A stretch of 6,606 nucleotides of DNA from CBDTYW01 sp965364735 (GCA_965364735.1 CBDTYW010000218.1:1-6606), one strand, 5' to 3'; counted from the first letter of the stretch, positions 1-5,242 are shown. Numbers and translations are program-made. Notes: generated by a model from the sequence alone, not told the origin.

Positions 1-161
1 GTGTCATCGACGGTGAGATGACTCCCCCATGCAGCCTGCAACTCGCCCACGTTGCCGACACCGAGAATCCGATCGCCGCGCACAGCGACGGCACCGGCCG
101 TCGGCATGGACGGGTCGACCGTGATGACTCGGCGTGCCCGATGGATGACCCCTGGTTGCAT
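1..161 (-). CDS. Amidohydrolase family protein, N-terminal fragment (YtcJ-like)
   Basis: Partial gene read leftward; only the first 53 codons lie in the window and the rest is beyond the left edge. The visible protein begins MQPGVIHRARRVITVDP and continues with AVAVRGDRILGVGNVGEL. This is the typical N-terminal beta-sandwich of metal-dependent amidohydrolases: a short strand ending in a T-x-D-P motif, then an A-V-A-V-x-G-D-R-I-x-x-V-G strand pair. The layout best resembles the YtcJ / amidohydrolase-3 group. The metal-binding HxH motif, which would follow within about 20 residues, is outside the window, so substrate and activity cannot be judged. The start is the ATG at 161-159, with a GAGGA seven bases upstream. 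The gene is divergent from the Usp-like gene and probably marks the edge of the flagellar neighbourhood. The family is fairly secure; the subfamily is a guess. Confidence 0.75.
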   Translation of the reverse strand, partial: MQPGVIHRARRVITVDPSMPTAGAVAVRGDRILGVGNVGELQAAWGSHLTVDD

Positions 162-230
162 CGCTCCATCCTCGCAGCCGACGGCGATCGGGGCCGCCCG
201 GACCCTAGGATCGCGTTTCGCGACGCCGCG

Positions 231-249
231 ACACGGGTACGCCTCGTGT
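231..249. repeat. Inverted repeat, hairpin-capable, upstream of Usp-like gene
   Basis: ACACGGG (231-237) can pair with CTCGTGT (243-249) around a five-base loop, with one G-T wobble. It lies about 48 bases before the Usp-like start. It could be an operator or a leader hairpin, but with one wobble and no second copy it may be chance. Confidence 0.3.
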
Positions 250-284
250 TCTGACGTCGGTGCGCCGATTCCGGCGACGTCCTG

Positions 285-290
285 AGGAGG
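285..290 (+). promoter_or_regulatory. Ribosome binding site of the Usp-like gene
   Basis: AGGAGG lies six bases before the ATG at 297. It is a near-perfect complement to the 16S rRNA tail and firmly fixes this start; it is the strongest ribosome binding site in the window. Confidence 0.85.
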
Positions 291-296
291 AGAACG

Positions 297-1343
297 ATGA
301 ACGTCCTGATCGCCGTCGATGACACACCTGAGTCCCGCCACGCCGTCGACACCGCGTACCGCTTCTTCGGACCCGACGTGGACTACAGCGTCCTCAGCGT
401 CGGCGACCGCGCCCCGGTCTTCGTCGGGGGATACGGGGCAGGCGCGATGCCCACACCCGCCGACCTCACGGTCCAACTCGAAGCCGCTCAGCGGGCGGCC
501 GAGCACGCCGCCCGCGAACGGGTCGCCGCCGCCGCGGCTCGCGCCGCACGTGACGGCCTCGACGGCATGGACGCGGTGCTCGCCTCGCTCGCCGACGAGG
601 AGGAGGCGCGGGAACGCACGTCGTTCGGTGCGTCGCTCGATCGCGCGATGTGTCCCGAGCCGACCCCGGTCGCCGAACCGATCACCGTCCTCGACGACGC
701 GTGGGGCCAGGAGGACGACGCCGAGGCCCGGGTCCGTGGGCTGTTCGCTCGCACCGAGCCGGCGGTGACGATCCCGGAGCCCGCGCAGCTCATGCCGGAG
801 GGCGGCTGGGCGCTCGACGATGACGTCTTCGCCGTGGTCGTCGAGGAGCCGGAGGTCACGACGCGCGACCTGGATGGGCTCGGGCTGCCGGATGCCGTCA
901 TGGCACGGCTGCGCCGATCGACGCACGTGGATCTGACCGCCGCGCTCGCGGACGCCGTGGCGCCCTGGTGCCTCGGGGTTCCCGAAGACGCACCGCTGTT
1001 CGTCGGCCCGCGTGCCGAGGAGCTGCTGGATCCGGTGTTCGGTGACGTCCGAGCGGTCGCGATGGCCGTCTCCGGGCCCGACGGCAACGTCGCGGTCGCT
1101 GCTCGGCGTGACGGGCGCGCGCTGCACCTCGTCGTCGGCGACGCCGGCTGGTCCCCGCTGATCAGCCTGCGCCCCGACGCGGTCGCCTGGGTCGACGAGC
1201 AGGACACGATCGTCGCGCTCGCGACGGCCGTGGACGCCGACGCACCGCTCTCGTTCGGTCCGGTCGGTGGCGCGCTCGTCTCCGTGACCGCGGCCGACGT
1301 CGCGGCGACCATCATGGAGCTCCTCGACCGGGCGGAGGCCTGA
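297..1343 (+). CDS. Half-UspA protein with unrecognised C-terminal domain (348 aa)
   Basis: Residues 1-40 match the opening of the universal stress protein fold: strand MNVLIAVDDTPESR with the usual V-D-D/G-x-P-E-S-R loop, a helix, then a second strand YSVLSVGD. A long Ala/Arg/Glu-rich helical stretch follows (about 57-107), as in Usp helix 2. The second half of the Usp domain is not seen: there is no G-x-x-G-(9x)-G-S/T nucleotide-binding motif and no closing V-P-V-L-V-V strand. Residues 108-165 are an acidic, Pro-rich linker. Residues about 168-348 form a separate region with alternating strand-like segments (FAVVVEEP, AVAMAVSGPDGNVAVAARRDG, ALHLVVGDAGW, TIVALATAVD) and a C-terminal helix; I do not recognise this domain. 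No signal peptide or membrane segment is visible, so it is probably cytoplasmic. It ends one base before the next gene, so the two are very likely co-translated. The Usp similarity is limited to the N-terminus, and the function is unknown. Confidence 0.8.
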   Translation: MNVLIAVDDTPESRHAVDTAYRFFGPDVDYSVLSVGDRAPVFVGGYGAGAMPTPADLTVQLEAAQRAAEHAARERVAAAAARAARDGLDGMDAVLASLADEEEARERTSFGASLDRAMCPEPTPVAEPITVLDDAWGQEDDAEARVRGLFARTEPAVTIPEPAQLMPEGGWALDDDVFAVVVEEPEVTTRDLDGLGLPDAVMARLRRSTHVDLTAALADAVAPWCLGVPEDAPLFVGPRAEELLDPVFGDVRAVAMAVSGPDGNVAVAARRDGRALHLVVGDAGWSPLISLRPDAVAWVDEQDTIVALATAVDADAPLSFGPVGGALVSVTAADVAATIMELLDRAEA

Positions 1344-1344
1344 C

Positions 1345-1608
1345 ATGCTGCGTGGACCCATCGCCCAGCCGTTCGGGATCCTCGGGCTGATGCTGCTCGC
1401 GCCGACGGCGTGGAGCCTGTCGACCGGGGCGCTGACGCCGTTCGAGGCCGCCACCCGGGGTGTGATCACGCTGATCGCGGTGATCGTGCTGCACCATCTG
1501 GCGAACCGCGGCCTCGTGAAGGCGGTCGAGACCGTCGCACGGCGCAGGCACGCGGAGATGGTCGCCGAGGACGAGGCGCAGGCTGCGGACGCCGAGGCGG
1601 CCGCCTGA
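1345..1608 (+). CDS. Small two-segment membrane protein (87 aa)
   Basis: I do not recognise this family. The protein has two hydrophobic segments, roughly residues 8-29 (FGILGLMLLAPTAWSL core) and 38-56 (GVITLIAVIVLHHL core), joined by a short loop. A charged, Ala/Glu/Arg-rich helical tail follows (about 59-87) that starts with K and RRR. By the positive-inside rule both ends should face the cytoplasm. The ATG starts one base after the stop of the Usp-like gene, and GGAGG at 1334-1338 (inside that gene) sits six bases upstream, so translational coupling is likely. This suggests the two products act together, perhaps with this protein placing the soluble partner at the membrane; that is inference. 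It ends convergently seven bases from the gene on the other strand. Confidence 0.75.
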   Translation: MLRGPIAQPFGILGLMLLAPTAWSLSTGALTPFEAATRGVITLIAVIVLHHLANRGLVKAVETVARRRHAEMVAEDEAQAADAEAAA

Positions 1609-1621
1609 GGCCCTCTCAGGC
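1603..1621. terminator. Symmetrical hairpin spanning two convergent stop codons
   Basis: GCCTGAG (1603-1609) pairs with CTCAGGC (1615-1621) around five bases. The TGA of the plus-strand membrane protein lies in one arm and the TGA of the minus-strand gene in the other. It could act as a bidirectional terminator, as is usual for short convergent gaps. The stem is only seven pairs and there is no T-tract on either side, so this is tentative; part of the symmetry follows from both genes ending in GCC-TGA. Confidence 0.4.
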
Positions 1622-3016
1622 CACCTGGAGCGCCGGCGCCACGAGGCGGCTCAGCGTTGCGACCACGCTCTCGTCGAGCCCCGCATCGTGGAGGCTGGCG
1701 ATGGCTCCGCCCACGCCCAGCCCACGAGCGTGGGCGTCTTCGTAGGCGCGTGCCACGCCGAGGATGCGTGCGGAGAGCGGGGTGTCCGGAGCCGGCGGTG
1801 CCCGATGGGCGCGGACGGCGTCCGCGACCCCGGTCCCGCAGGACGCGGCCAGGACGTCGGCTGAGCGGGCGTCCACGATCGCGGGGAGCGCTCGCTCGCC
1901 GACGACCTCGCCGACGGCGTGGAACCGTGCCGCGAGCCCGATGACGACGAGATCGTCGTCGCCGAGGTCGAGCATCACGGCGAGGCGTCGTGCCGTGACG
2001 GCGATCCGACGTGCGTGTCCGACGCCGGAACGTCGCTGTCGTTCGACCTCGTGCATCGCCAGCTCGAGGGCGGCGAGCTCGGAGTCTCCGCCCGCGAGGT
2101 CGGCGAGATCCTCGGCGCGGACGACGCGCTGGCCGTGTCGCGACGCGACCTCGGCGGCGTCGACGACCATCGAGACGGCGACGTCGAGGGGGGTGTCGGG
2201 ATGCACGGTCGTGTGGGCGGCGTGGACGTGCAGCTCGACACCGCGCGGGGCGTAGGCGCTGACGTCCTCGTGCCAGGTCTCCATGAGCCGCTCGAGCGAT
2301 GCCACGTCCCCGTGGTGCAGCAGGAGCGTGGTGGCAGGGGAGAGGTGGTAGGCCCGGGTCGCGTCGGTGCGTGAAGCAGCCCAGGTGATGGCGATGCGGC
2401 GGCGCAGCAGATCGCCGAGGCCACCGGGGAGCGCCGACTCCGTGAGCTGACCGAGGTGCACCGCGACCAGCAGGCCGGTGAAGGGGTCCTCACCCTCGAC
2501 CGGGCGGAGGTCGGCGGCGAGGGCACGGCCGCCGGGCAGTCCGGTGGTGGGGTCAGGACCGCCGGTGAGGTCGTGTCCGGCGAGGTCGTCCTGGGCGGCG
2601 TCCTCGGCGCGGCGGGCCACGCTCTCGAGCAGGCGGCCCGGGACCTGTGGCCCGAGGCGGTCGAGCTCGGCGAGCACGGCCTCGTTGCCCTCGGCAACGA
2701 TGGCCCGCGCGCCGGCGCGCAGCAGCTGGGCGGCGATCCCCTCGAGACCGGGATGGAGCAGGACGACGACGCGGCTTCCTGCGTCGGCCCAGCGTCGGGT
2801 GATCGCGATGCCGTCGCGACCGGCACGTGCGGACACGACGAGCGTCCGGTCGTCGGTCGGCGTCTGCAGCGTCACCGCGGTGATCTCGGTGCCGCCGACG
2901 GCCTTCTCGACGGACTGGAGCTGGCGCTGGGAGAGCCCGTGGACCGCGAGCGGCGCGCCCGGCTCGACCGGGGCAGCGGTCGGCTCGGTCGGCTCGGCCA
3001 CGGCGGTGTCGGTCAT
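1616..3016 (-). CDS. Degenerate receiver/GGDEF/HD-GYP-like protein (466 aa), predicted non-catalytic
   Basis: Three regions resemble c-di-GMP signalling modules but lack key residues. Residues about 40-125 look like a receiver fold: strand TLVVSA, strand RVVVLLH, then LLRAGARAIVAEG. The strand that normally ends in the phospho-acceptor Asp reads VVSA, and the conserved Lys is absent. Residues about 148-295 begin with DPTTGLPGGRAL, the usual D-x-x-T-G-L-P-N-R opening of GGDEF domains, but the GGDEF site itself appears as SPATT (226-230) and the metal Asp strand reads VAVHLGQL. Residues about 330-430 resemble HD-GYP: GHARRIAVTARRLAVMLDL, then FHAVGEV where HD-x-G-K is expected (Asp lost), then PLSARILGVARAYEDA where PL-x-ARI-x-x-VAD is expected; no GYP motif is seen. 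The likely role is non-enzymatic: a sensor, c-di-GMP binder or scaffold near the flagellar sigma gene. The ATG at 3016 is preferred because GGAG lies seven bases upstream; an in-frame ATG at 3067 has no comparable site. Domain assignments are by eye. Confidence 0.7.
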   Translation of the reverse strand: MTDTAVAEPTEPTAAPVEPGAPLAVHGLSQRQLQSVEKAVGGTEITAVTLQTPTDDRTLVVSARAGRDGIAITRRWADAGSRVVVLLHPGLEGIAAQLLRAGARAIVAEGNEAVLAELDRLGPQVPGRLLESVARRAEDAAQDDLAGHDLTGGPDPTTGLPGGRALAADLRPVEGEDPFTGLLVAVHLGQLTESALPGGLGDLLRRRIAITWAASRTDATRAYHLSPATTLLLHHGDVASLERLMETWHEDVSAYAPRGVELHVHAAHTTVHPDTPLDVAVSMVVDAAEVASRHGQRVVRAEDLADLAGGDSELAALELAMHEVERQRRSGVGHARRIAVTARRLAVMLDLGDDDLVVIGLAARFHAVGEVVGERALPAIVDARSADVLAASCGTGVADAVRAHRAPPAPDTPLSARILGVARAYEDAHARGLGVGGAIASLHDAGLDESVVATLSRLVAPALQVA

Positions 3017-3023
3017 CTCGATG

Positions 3024-3027
3024 CTCC
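3024..3027 (-). promoter_or_regulatory. Ribosome binding site deciding the start at 3016
   Basis: GGAG on the minus strand sits seven bases before the ATG at 3016-3014. The longer in-frame alternative starting at 3067 has only GC-rich sequence lacking a GGAG/GAGG core, so this site favours the shorter protein. Confidence 0.55.
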
Positions 3028-3063
3028 ACGCGCCGGCGGGGTTGTCGGCCGCTGGCATCCACG

Positions 3064-3091
3064 TCATCGACGCCGATGCCCCGACGCTTGA
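3064..3091 (-). promoter_or_regulatory. Possible sigma-28-type promoter before the degenerate signalling gene
   Basis: Read on the minus strand, TCAA (3091-3088) is followed after 16 bases by GTCGATGA (3071-3064). The known FliA/WhiG/SigD pattern is TAAA, 14-16 bases, GCCGATAA, giving 3 of 4 and 6 of 8 matches. Transcription would begin near 3056 and leave a leader of about 40 bases to the preferred start at 3016. In GC-rich DNA such partial matches arise by chance, so this is only a candidate. Confidence 0.3.
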
Positions 3092-3111
3092 CGACGGCCC
3101 GTCCGAGCGCG

Positions 3112-3137
3112 CATGTGTGCTCGTTCAGCGACACATG
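3112..3137. repeat. Ten-pair inverted repeat in the intergenic region
   Basis: CATGTGTGCT (3112-3121) pairs with AGC-G-ACACATG (3127-3137), with a single bulged G and a five-base loop. The outer arms CATGTGT/ACACATG are a perfect seven-base inverted repeat. It lies about 100 bases upstream of the degenerate signalling gene and beyond the sigma-gene hairpin, so it could be an operator for the former or a second terminator for the latter. Confidence 0.45.
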
Positions 3138-3182
3138 TCGGCCGTTCGGCCGGTTTCTCCGCCGGTGACCCGACACACGCCA

Positions 3183-3209
3183 GCACCCGCCGCGAGGTGC
3201 GGCGGGTGC
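3183..3209 (-). terminator. Strong 11-pair hairpin downstream of the sigma gene
   Basis: GCACCCGCCGC (3183-3193) and GCGGCGGGTGC (3199-3209) are perfect inverted copies around a five-base loop, 26 bases past the sigma-gene stop. There is no run of T on the minus strand after it, so it would be a U-less, GC-rich terminator of the sort common in actinomycetes. A smaller hairpin, GAGCC-GTTGA-GGCTC at 3222-3236, overlaps the sigma-gene stop codon just ahead of it. Confidence 0.7.
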
Positions 3210-3234
3210 GTCAGCGTTGGGGAGCCGTTGAGGC

Positions 3235-4164
3235 TCAGGCGGTGCGGGACTCGGGGACCAGCGCGCGGTCCGCGGCGTCGAGCCGGGTGCGCCAGCTGGA
3301 CTCCTCGGCCAGACGTGCCACGAAGGCTGCGCGGCTGCGGCGGCCCGGGGCGCGCTCGTCGACCTGCGGGATGCCCTCGAAGGAGTCCGCGAAGTAGGCG
3401 CGGACGGCGTTGAGCGCCTCGGAGCGGATCTGGCTGACCCGCGCCTCGGTGACGCCCATGGAGTCGGCGATGGACCGCAGGAACTCGCCCTGGAAGTAGT
3501 ACCGCTCGACGACCTCGCGCTGGACCTCCGGGAGGTGACGGACGGCGGTGCGGAGCGTGCCCGTGAGCTCGCGGTGCTCGATCTGGTCCTCGGGAAGGCG
3601 CTCGGAGTCCTTCTCCTCGATCAGCTCGCCCAGGGTGGTGTCCTCGCTCTCGCCACCACCGACGCGCTGGTCGAGGTGCAGGAGGGACGAGGAGACCGCG
3701 GCGGTGCGGTAGGCGTCGAGCTGCTCGACGGTGATGTTGAGCGCGGTCGAGAGCTCGACGGCGGTCGGCTCGCGGTGGTTCTCGCGCTCGAAGACCTCAG
3801 TGGCGTCCCGGACCTCACGCATGCCACGGCGCATGGCGCGGGTGGCCCAGTCGCGGGAGCGGGTGGAGTCGATGATTGCGCCGCGGATGCGGATCATGGC
3901 GTACCGGGCGAAGGGGATGCCCATCGTCTCGTCGTAGCGACGGGAGGCGTCGACGAGGCCGTACGCACCGGCGTTCCAGAGCTCCTCGCGGTCCACGTGG
4001 CGCGGGTACCGGGTCGAGACCTGGTTCACGGCGTGCTGGACGAGGTAGAGGTGAGTCTCGACGAGCTCGTTGGAGCGTTCGAGGCCGGGGGTGTTCGTGG
4101 CGGGCTTGGCGCTCCGCGCGGTCTTGATCGACATGCTTGGGTCCCATCGCTGGTTGGGGTTCAT
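3235..4164 (-). CDS. fliA: RNA polymerase sigma factor, FliA/WhiG (sigma-28) family
   Basis: A sigma-70-family protein of 309 aa. Region 2 spans about residues 33-105 and holds the diagnostic DREELWNAGAYGLVDASRRYD and IPFARYAMIRIRGAIIDSTRS segments (core binding and -10 recognition). Region 3 is about 106-165. Region 4 is about 203-256, with LPEVQREVVERYYF, then the helix-turn-helix SIADSMGVTEARVSQIRSEAL for -35 recognition. The A-x-x-RIRGA-I-D-x-x-R signature is typical of the FliA/WhiG/SigD group. The flagellar neighbours favour a flagellar rather than a sporulation role. It would transcribe late flagellar genes. About 50 residues follow region 4 (257-309, rich in R, A, E and S), which is longer than classic FliA. 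The ATG at 4164 lacks a ribosome binding site; the ATG at 4134 (residue 11) has a weak GGGA seven bases upstream and is a realistic alternative. No anti-sigma FlgM gene is visible in the window. Confidence 0.93.
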   Translation of the reverse strand: MNPNQRWDPSMSIKTARSAKPATNTPGLERSNELVETHLYLVQHAVNQVSTRYPRHVDREELWNAGAYGLVDASRRYDETMGIPFARYAMIRIRGAIIDSTRSRDWATRAMRRGMREVRDATEVFERENHREPTAVELSTALNITVEQLDAYRTAAVSSSLLHLDQRVGGGESEDTTLGELIEEKDSERLPEDQIEHRELTGTLRTAVRHLPEVQREVVERYYFQGEFLRSIADSMGVTEARVSQIRSEALNAVRAYFADSFEGIPQVDERAPGRRSRAAFVARLAEESSWRTRLDAADRALVPESRTA

Positions 4165-4277
4165 GCAATTCGCTGTGCACGGAGAGTATGGTGCCGGCTA
4201 CGGAGTGTTGTTTCCAGTGCTGTTGAGAGTTTGGTCGAACACGAACCGTGAGGTTTGCGAACTACACGTATGGGAGT

Positions 4278-4336
4278 CACCCGTCGCGGTGGGTGGTGAA
4301 CTCACCCCGCGTGGTGGGAACCTCAAGGTGGTGACC
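4278..4336. repeat. Cluster of GGTG/CACC repeats
   Basis: GGTGGTGA occurs at 4292-4299 and again at 4327-4334, 35 bases apart. Inverted CACC copies lie between and before them, and GGTGA-AC-TCACC at 4295-4306 is a near-complete palindrome. The cluster could be a multi-site operator or fold into alternative RNA hairpins in a flgN leader. The pattern is real in sequence; the function is inferred. Confidence 0.45.
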
Positions 4337-4477
4337 GTTCGGCCACGCAGCGTCATATCCAGCAGGCCGTGGGGGCTCGTTCACTCTCTGTGTCTTCGGG
4401 CCGGGCTATATCTGAAAAACGCGCGGCAGACGCTCGTTATTTGCCGTGCTGTCCACCTACGCTTGAGGAAGAAACGC

Positions 4478-4483
4478 GGGAGG
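4478..4483 (+). promoter_or_regulatory. Ribosome binding site of flgN
   Basis: GGGAGG lies ten bases before the GTG at 4494, followed by a second purine block AGGGGA at 4485-4490. The first has the better match and workable spacing and supports the GTG start. Confidence 0.6.
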
Positions 4484-4493
4484 CAGGGGAAGC

Positions 4494-4970
4494 GTGGAAC
4501 GTCTGACGGTGGTGCTGGAGCGCGAGCGCGCCCTCATGGAGACGTTGAACCTGCGCCTGACGGTGCTCCTGCAGCTCCTTGCGGCGGATGAACGCCGTTT
4601 TCTCGCGCGCATCGTCGACGAGGTCGAGCACACGTCCGACGAGCTGCATCTGCTCGACACGGAGCGTCGCGTCGTCGTCGGCGCACTTGAGCAGCGGCTC
4701 GGTCTCGGCTCCGGCGCGAGCCTGGCGGTGCTGGCGTCGGCCGTCGGGTCGGGGGAGCGCGAGCACCTCGAGCGCCTCCGGACGGACCTCCGGGATCTGT
4801 GGGAGCGCAACCGCGTCGCAATCGAGCGGGCGACCTCGCTCGCTCACGCCGGCGCAGGCGAGCTGCGGGCCTGGCTGGAGCGTCTGGCGACCGGCCACGC
4901 CAACGTCTACTCGGCGGGCATCGGTGGGGCCACCGAGTCGCGGCCGACGGCCTTCGACCAGCGAGCCTGA
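4494..4970 (+). CDS. flgN: FlgN-like flagellar export chaperone
   Basis: A 158-aa, almost wholly helical protein starting at GTG. The heptad-rich N-terminal helix (LERERALMETLNLRLTVLLQLL), the middle helix with ELHLLDTERRVVVGALEQRLGL, and the closing helices LRTDLRDLWERNRVAIERA and LRAWLERL followed by ANVYSAGIG match FlgN. The Asn in the last long helix and the terminal Y-x-x-x-G are typical of that family. FlgN binds the C-terminal ends of the hook-filament junction proteins FlgK and FlgL in the cytoplasm and delivers them to the flagellar export gate. It stands alone on the plus strand, whereas flgL, fliW and csrA lie on the other strand, unlike the common co-linear flgN-flgK-flgL order. 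Its stop is one base from the csrA stop on the opposite strand. FlgN is poorly conserved in sequence, so the call rests on helix pattern plus context. Confidence 0.82.
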   Translation: MERLTVVLERERALMETLNLRLTVLLQLLAADERRFLARIVDEVEHTSDELHLLDTERRVVVGALEQRLGLGSGASLAVLASAVGSGEREHLERLRTDLRDLWERNRVAIERATSLAHAGAGELRAWLERLATGHANVYSAGIGGATESRPTAFDQRA

Positions 4971-4971
4971 C

Positions 4972-5241
4972 TCAGGGCTGCGTGGGCGGAGGCGTCGCGG
5001 GCGGCGTGGGCGGGACCGGGCGCAGACGACGCTGCAGCAGGGCCTTCGCGTCCAGCGTCGGGGTCGAGGCGGCGCGGTTCTCCGAGGCGACTTGGCGGTA
5101 CACCTCTTCGCGGTGCACCTGGATGCTGCGCGGCGCGTCGATGCCGATGCGAACCTGGTCGCCGCGCACCTCGAGGACCGTGACCACGATGTTGTTGCCG
5201 ATCATGATCGACTCACTGCTACGGCGTGTCAGGACCAGCAC
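4972..5241 (-). CDS. csrA: Carbon storage regulator CsrA with Pro-rich tail
   Basis: CsrA binds GGA-containing mRNA leaders and represses translation; in flagellated Gram-positives the best-known target is flagellin mRNA. The protein is 89 aa. Residues 1-50 are a textbook CsrA core: LVLTRR near the start (RNA-contacting strand beta-1), IMIG, VVTVLEV, QVRIGIDAP and VHREEVYRQV, including the key R6 and R44. The core is followed by a longer than usual tail ending in RPVPPTPPATPPPTQP, probably disordered. The GTG start is one base after the fliW stop, with GGAAGG (5255-5250) eight bases upstream inside fliW, so translation is likely coupled. FliW binds CsrA and blocks RNA binding in Bacillus, and the same pair sits here. 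Identity is secure. Confidence 0.97.
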   Translation of the reverse strand: MLVLTRRSSESIMIGNNIVVTVLEVRGDQVRIGIDAPRSIQVHREEVYRQVASENRAASTPTLDAKALLQRRLRPVPPTPPATPPPTQP

Positions 5242-5242
5242 G

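Larger units (their letters stand above)
162..296. promoter_or_regulatory. Divergent intergenic region between amidohydrolase and Usp-like genes
   Basis: These 135 bases separate two divergent starts and must hold the control signals for both genes. Visible elements are a short palindrome TCGCG-TTT-CGCGA at 211-223, a hairpin-capable inverted repeat at 231-249, and the strong AGGAGG ribosome binding site at 285-290. No convincing -35/-10 pair for the main sigma factor was found on either strand, so promoter positions remain unassigned. Confidence 0.5.
4165..4493. promoter_or_regulatory. Repeat-rich divergent control region between sigma gene and flgN
   Basis: This 329-base gap is locally AT-richer than its surroundings and has no supported gene. 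It must contain promoters for both the sigma gene and flgN. Visible elements are CGAACC-GTGA-GGTTTG at 4242-4257 (an inverted repeat with one mismatch), a cluster of GGTG/CACC blocks at 4278-4336, and an AT-rich patch at about 4405-4445 that includes TATATC (4407-4412), a weak -10 candidate for flgN. No good TAAA/GCCGATAA match was found. A minus-strand CATACT, about 20 bases upstream of the sigma-gene start, is another weak -10 candidate. Confidence 0.55.

Noticed and set aside
264..271. GCCGATTC as a sigma-28 -10 element before the Usp-like gene
   Set aside because: It matches GCCGATAA at six of eight positions, but there is no TAAA-like element 14-16 bases upstream.
488..1315. Long open frame on the minus strand across the Usp-like gene
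   Set aside because: Its product is Ser/Thr/Ala/Arg-rich low-complexity sequence typical of an antisense frame in GC-rich DNA, and the plus-strand gene has the strong ribosome binding site.
2478..3413. Long plus-strand open frame across the signalling and sigma gene ends
   Set aside because: It is antisense to two supported genes, crosses the strong terminator hairpin and encodes Arg/Ser/Pro-rich sequence without domains.
3535..4251. Plus-strand open frame antisense to the sigma factor gene
   Set aside because: The opposite strand encodes unmistakable sigma regions 2 and 4; this frame is a codon-bias shadow.
4242..4257. CGAAC...GTTTG as a LexA (SOS) box
   Set aside because: The half-sites are separated by six bases rather than the four in actinomycete/Firmicute SOS boxes, and the neighbours are motility genes; kept only as a generic inverted repeat.
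4070..4591. Plus-strand open frame spanning the divergent intergenic region
   Set aside because: It begins inside the sigma gene and ends inside flgN in another frame, with no recognisable domain or ribosome binding site.
4963..4980. CCTGA-C-TCAGG as a terminator between flgN and csrA
   Set aside because: The arms are five bases with a one-base centre, too small to form a stable hairpin, and the symmetry follows from both genes ending in C-C-TGA.
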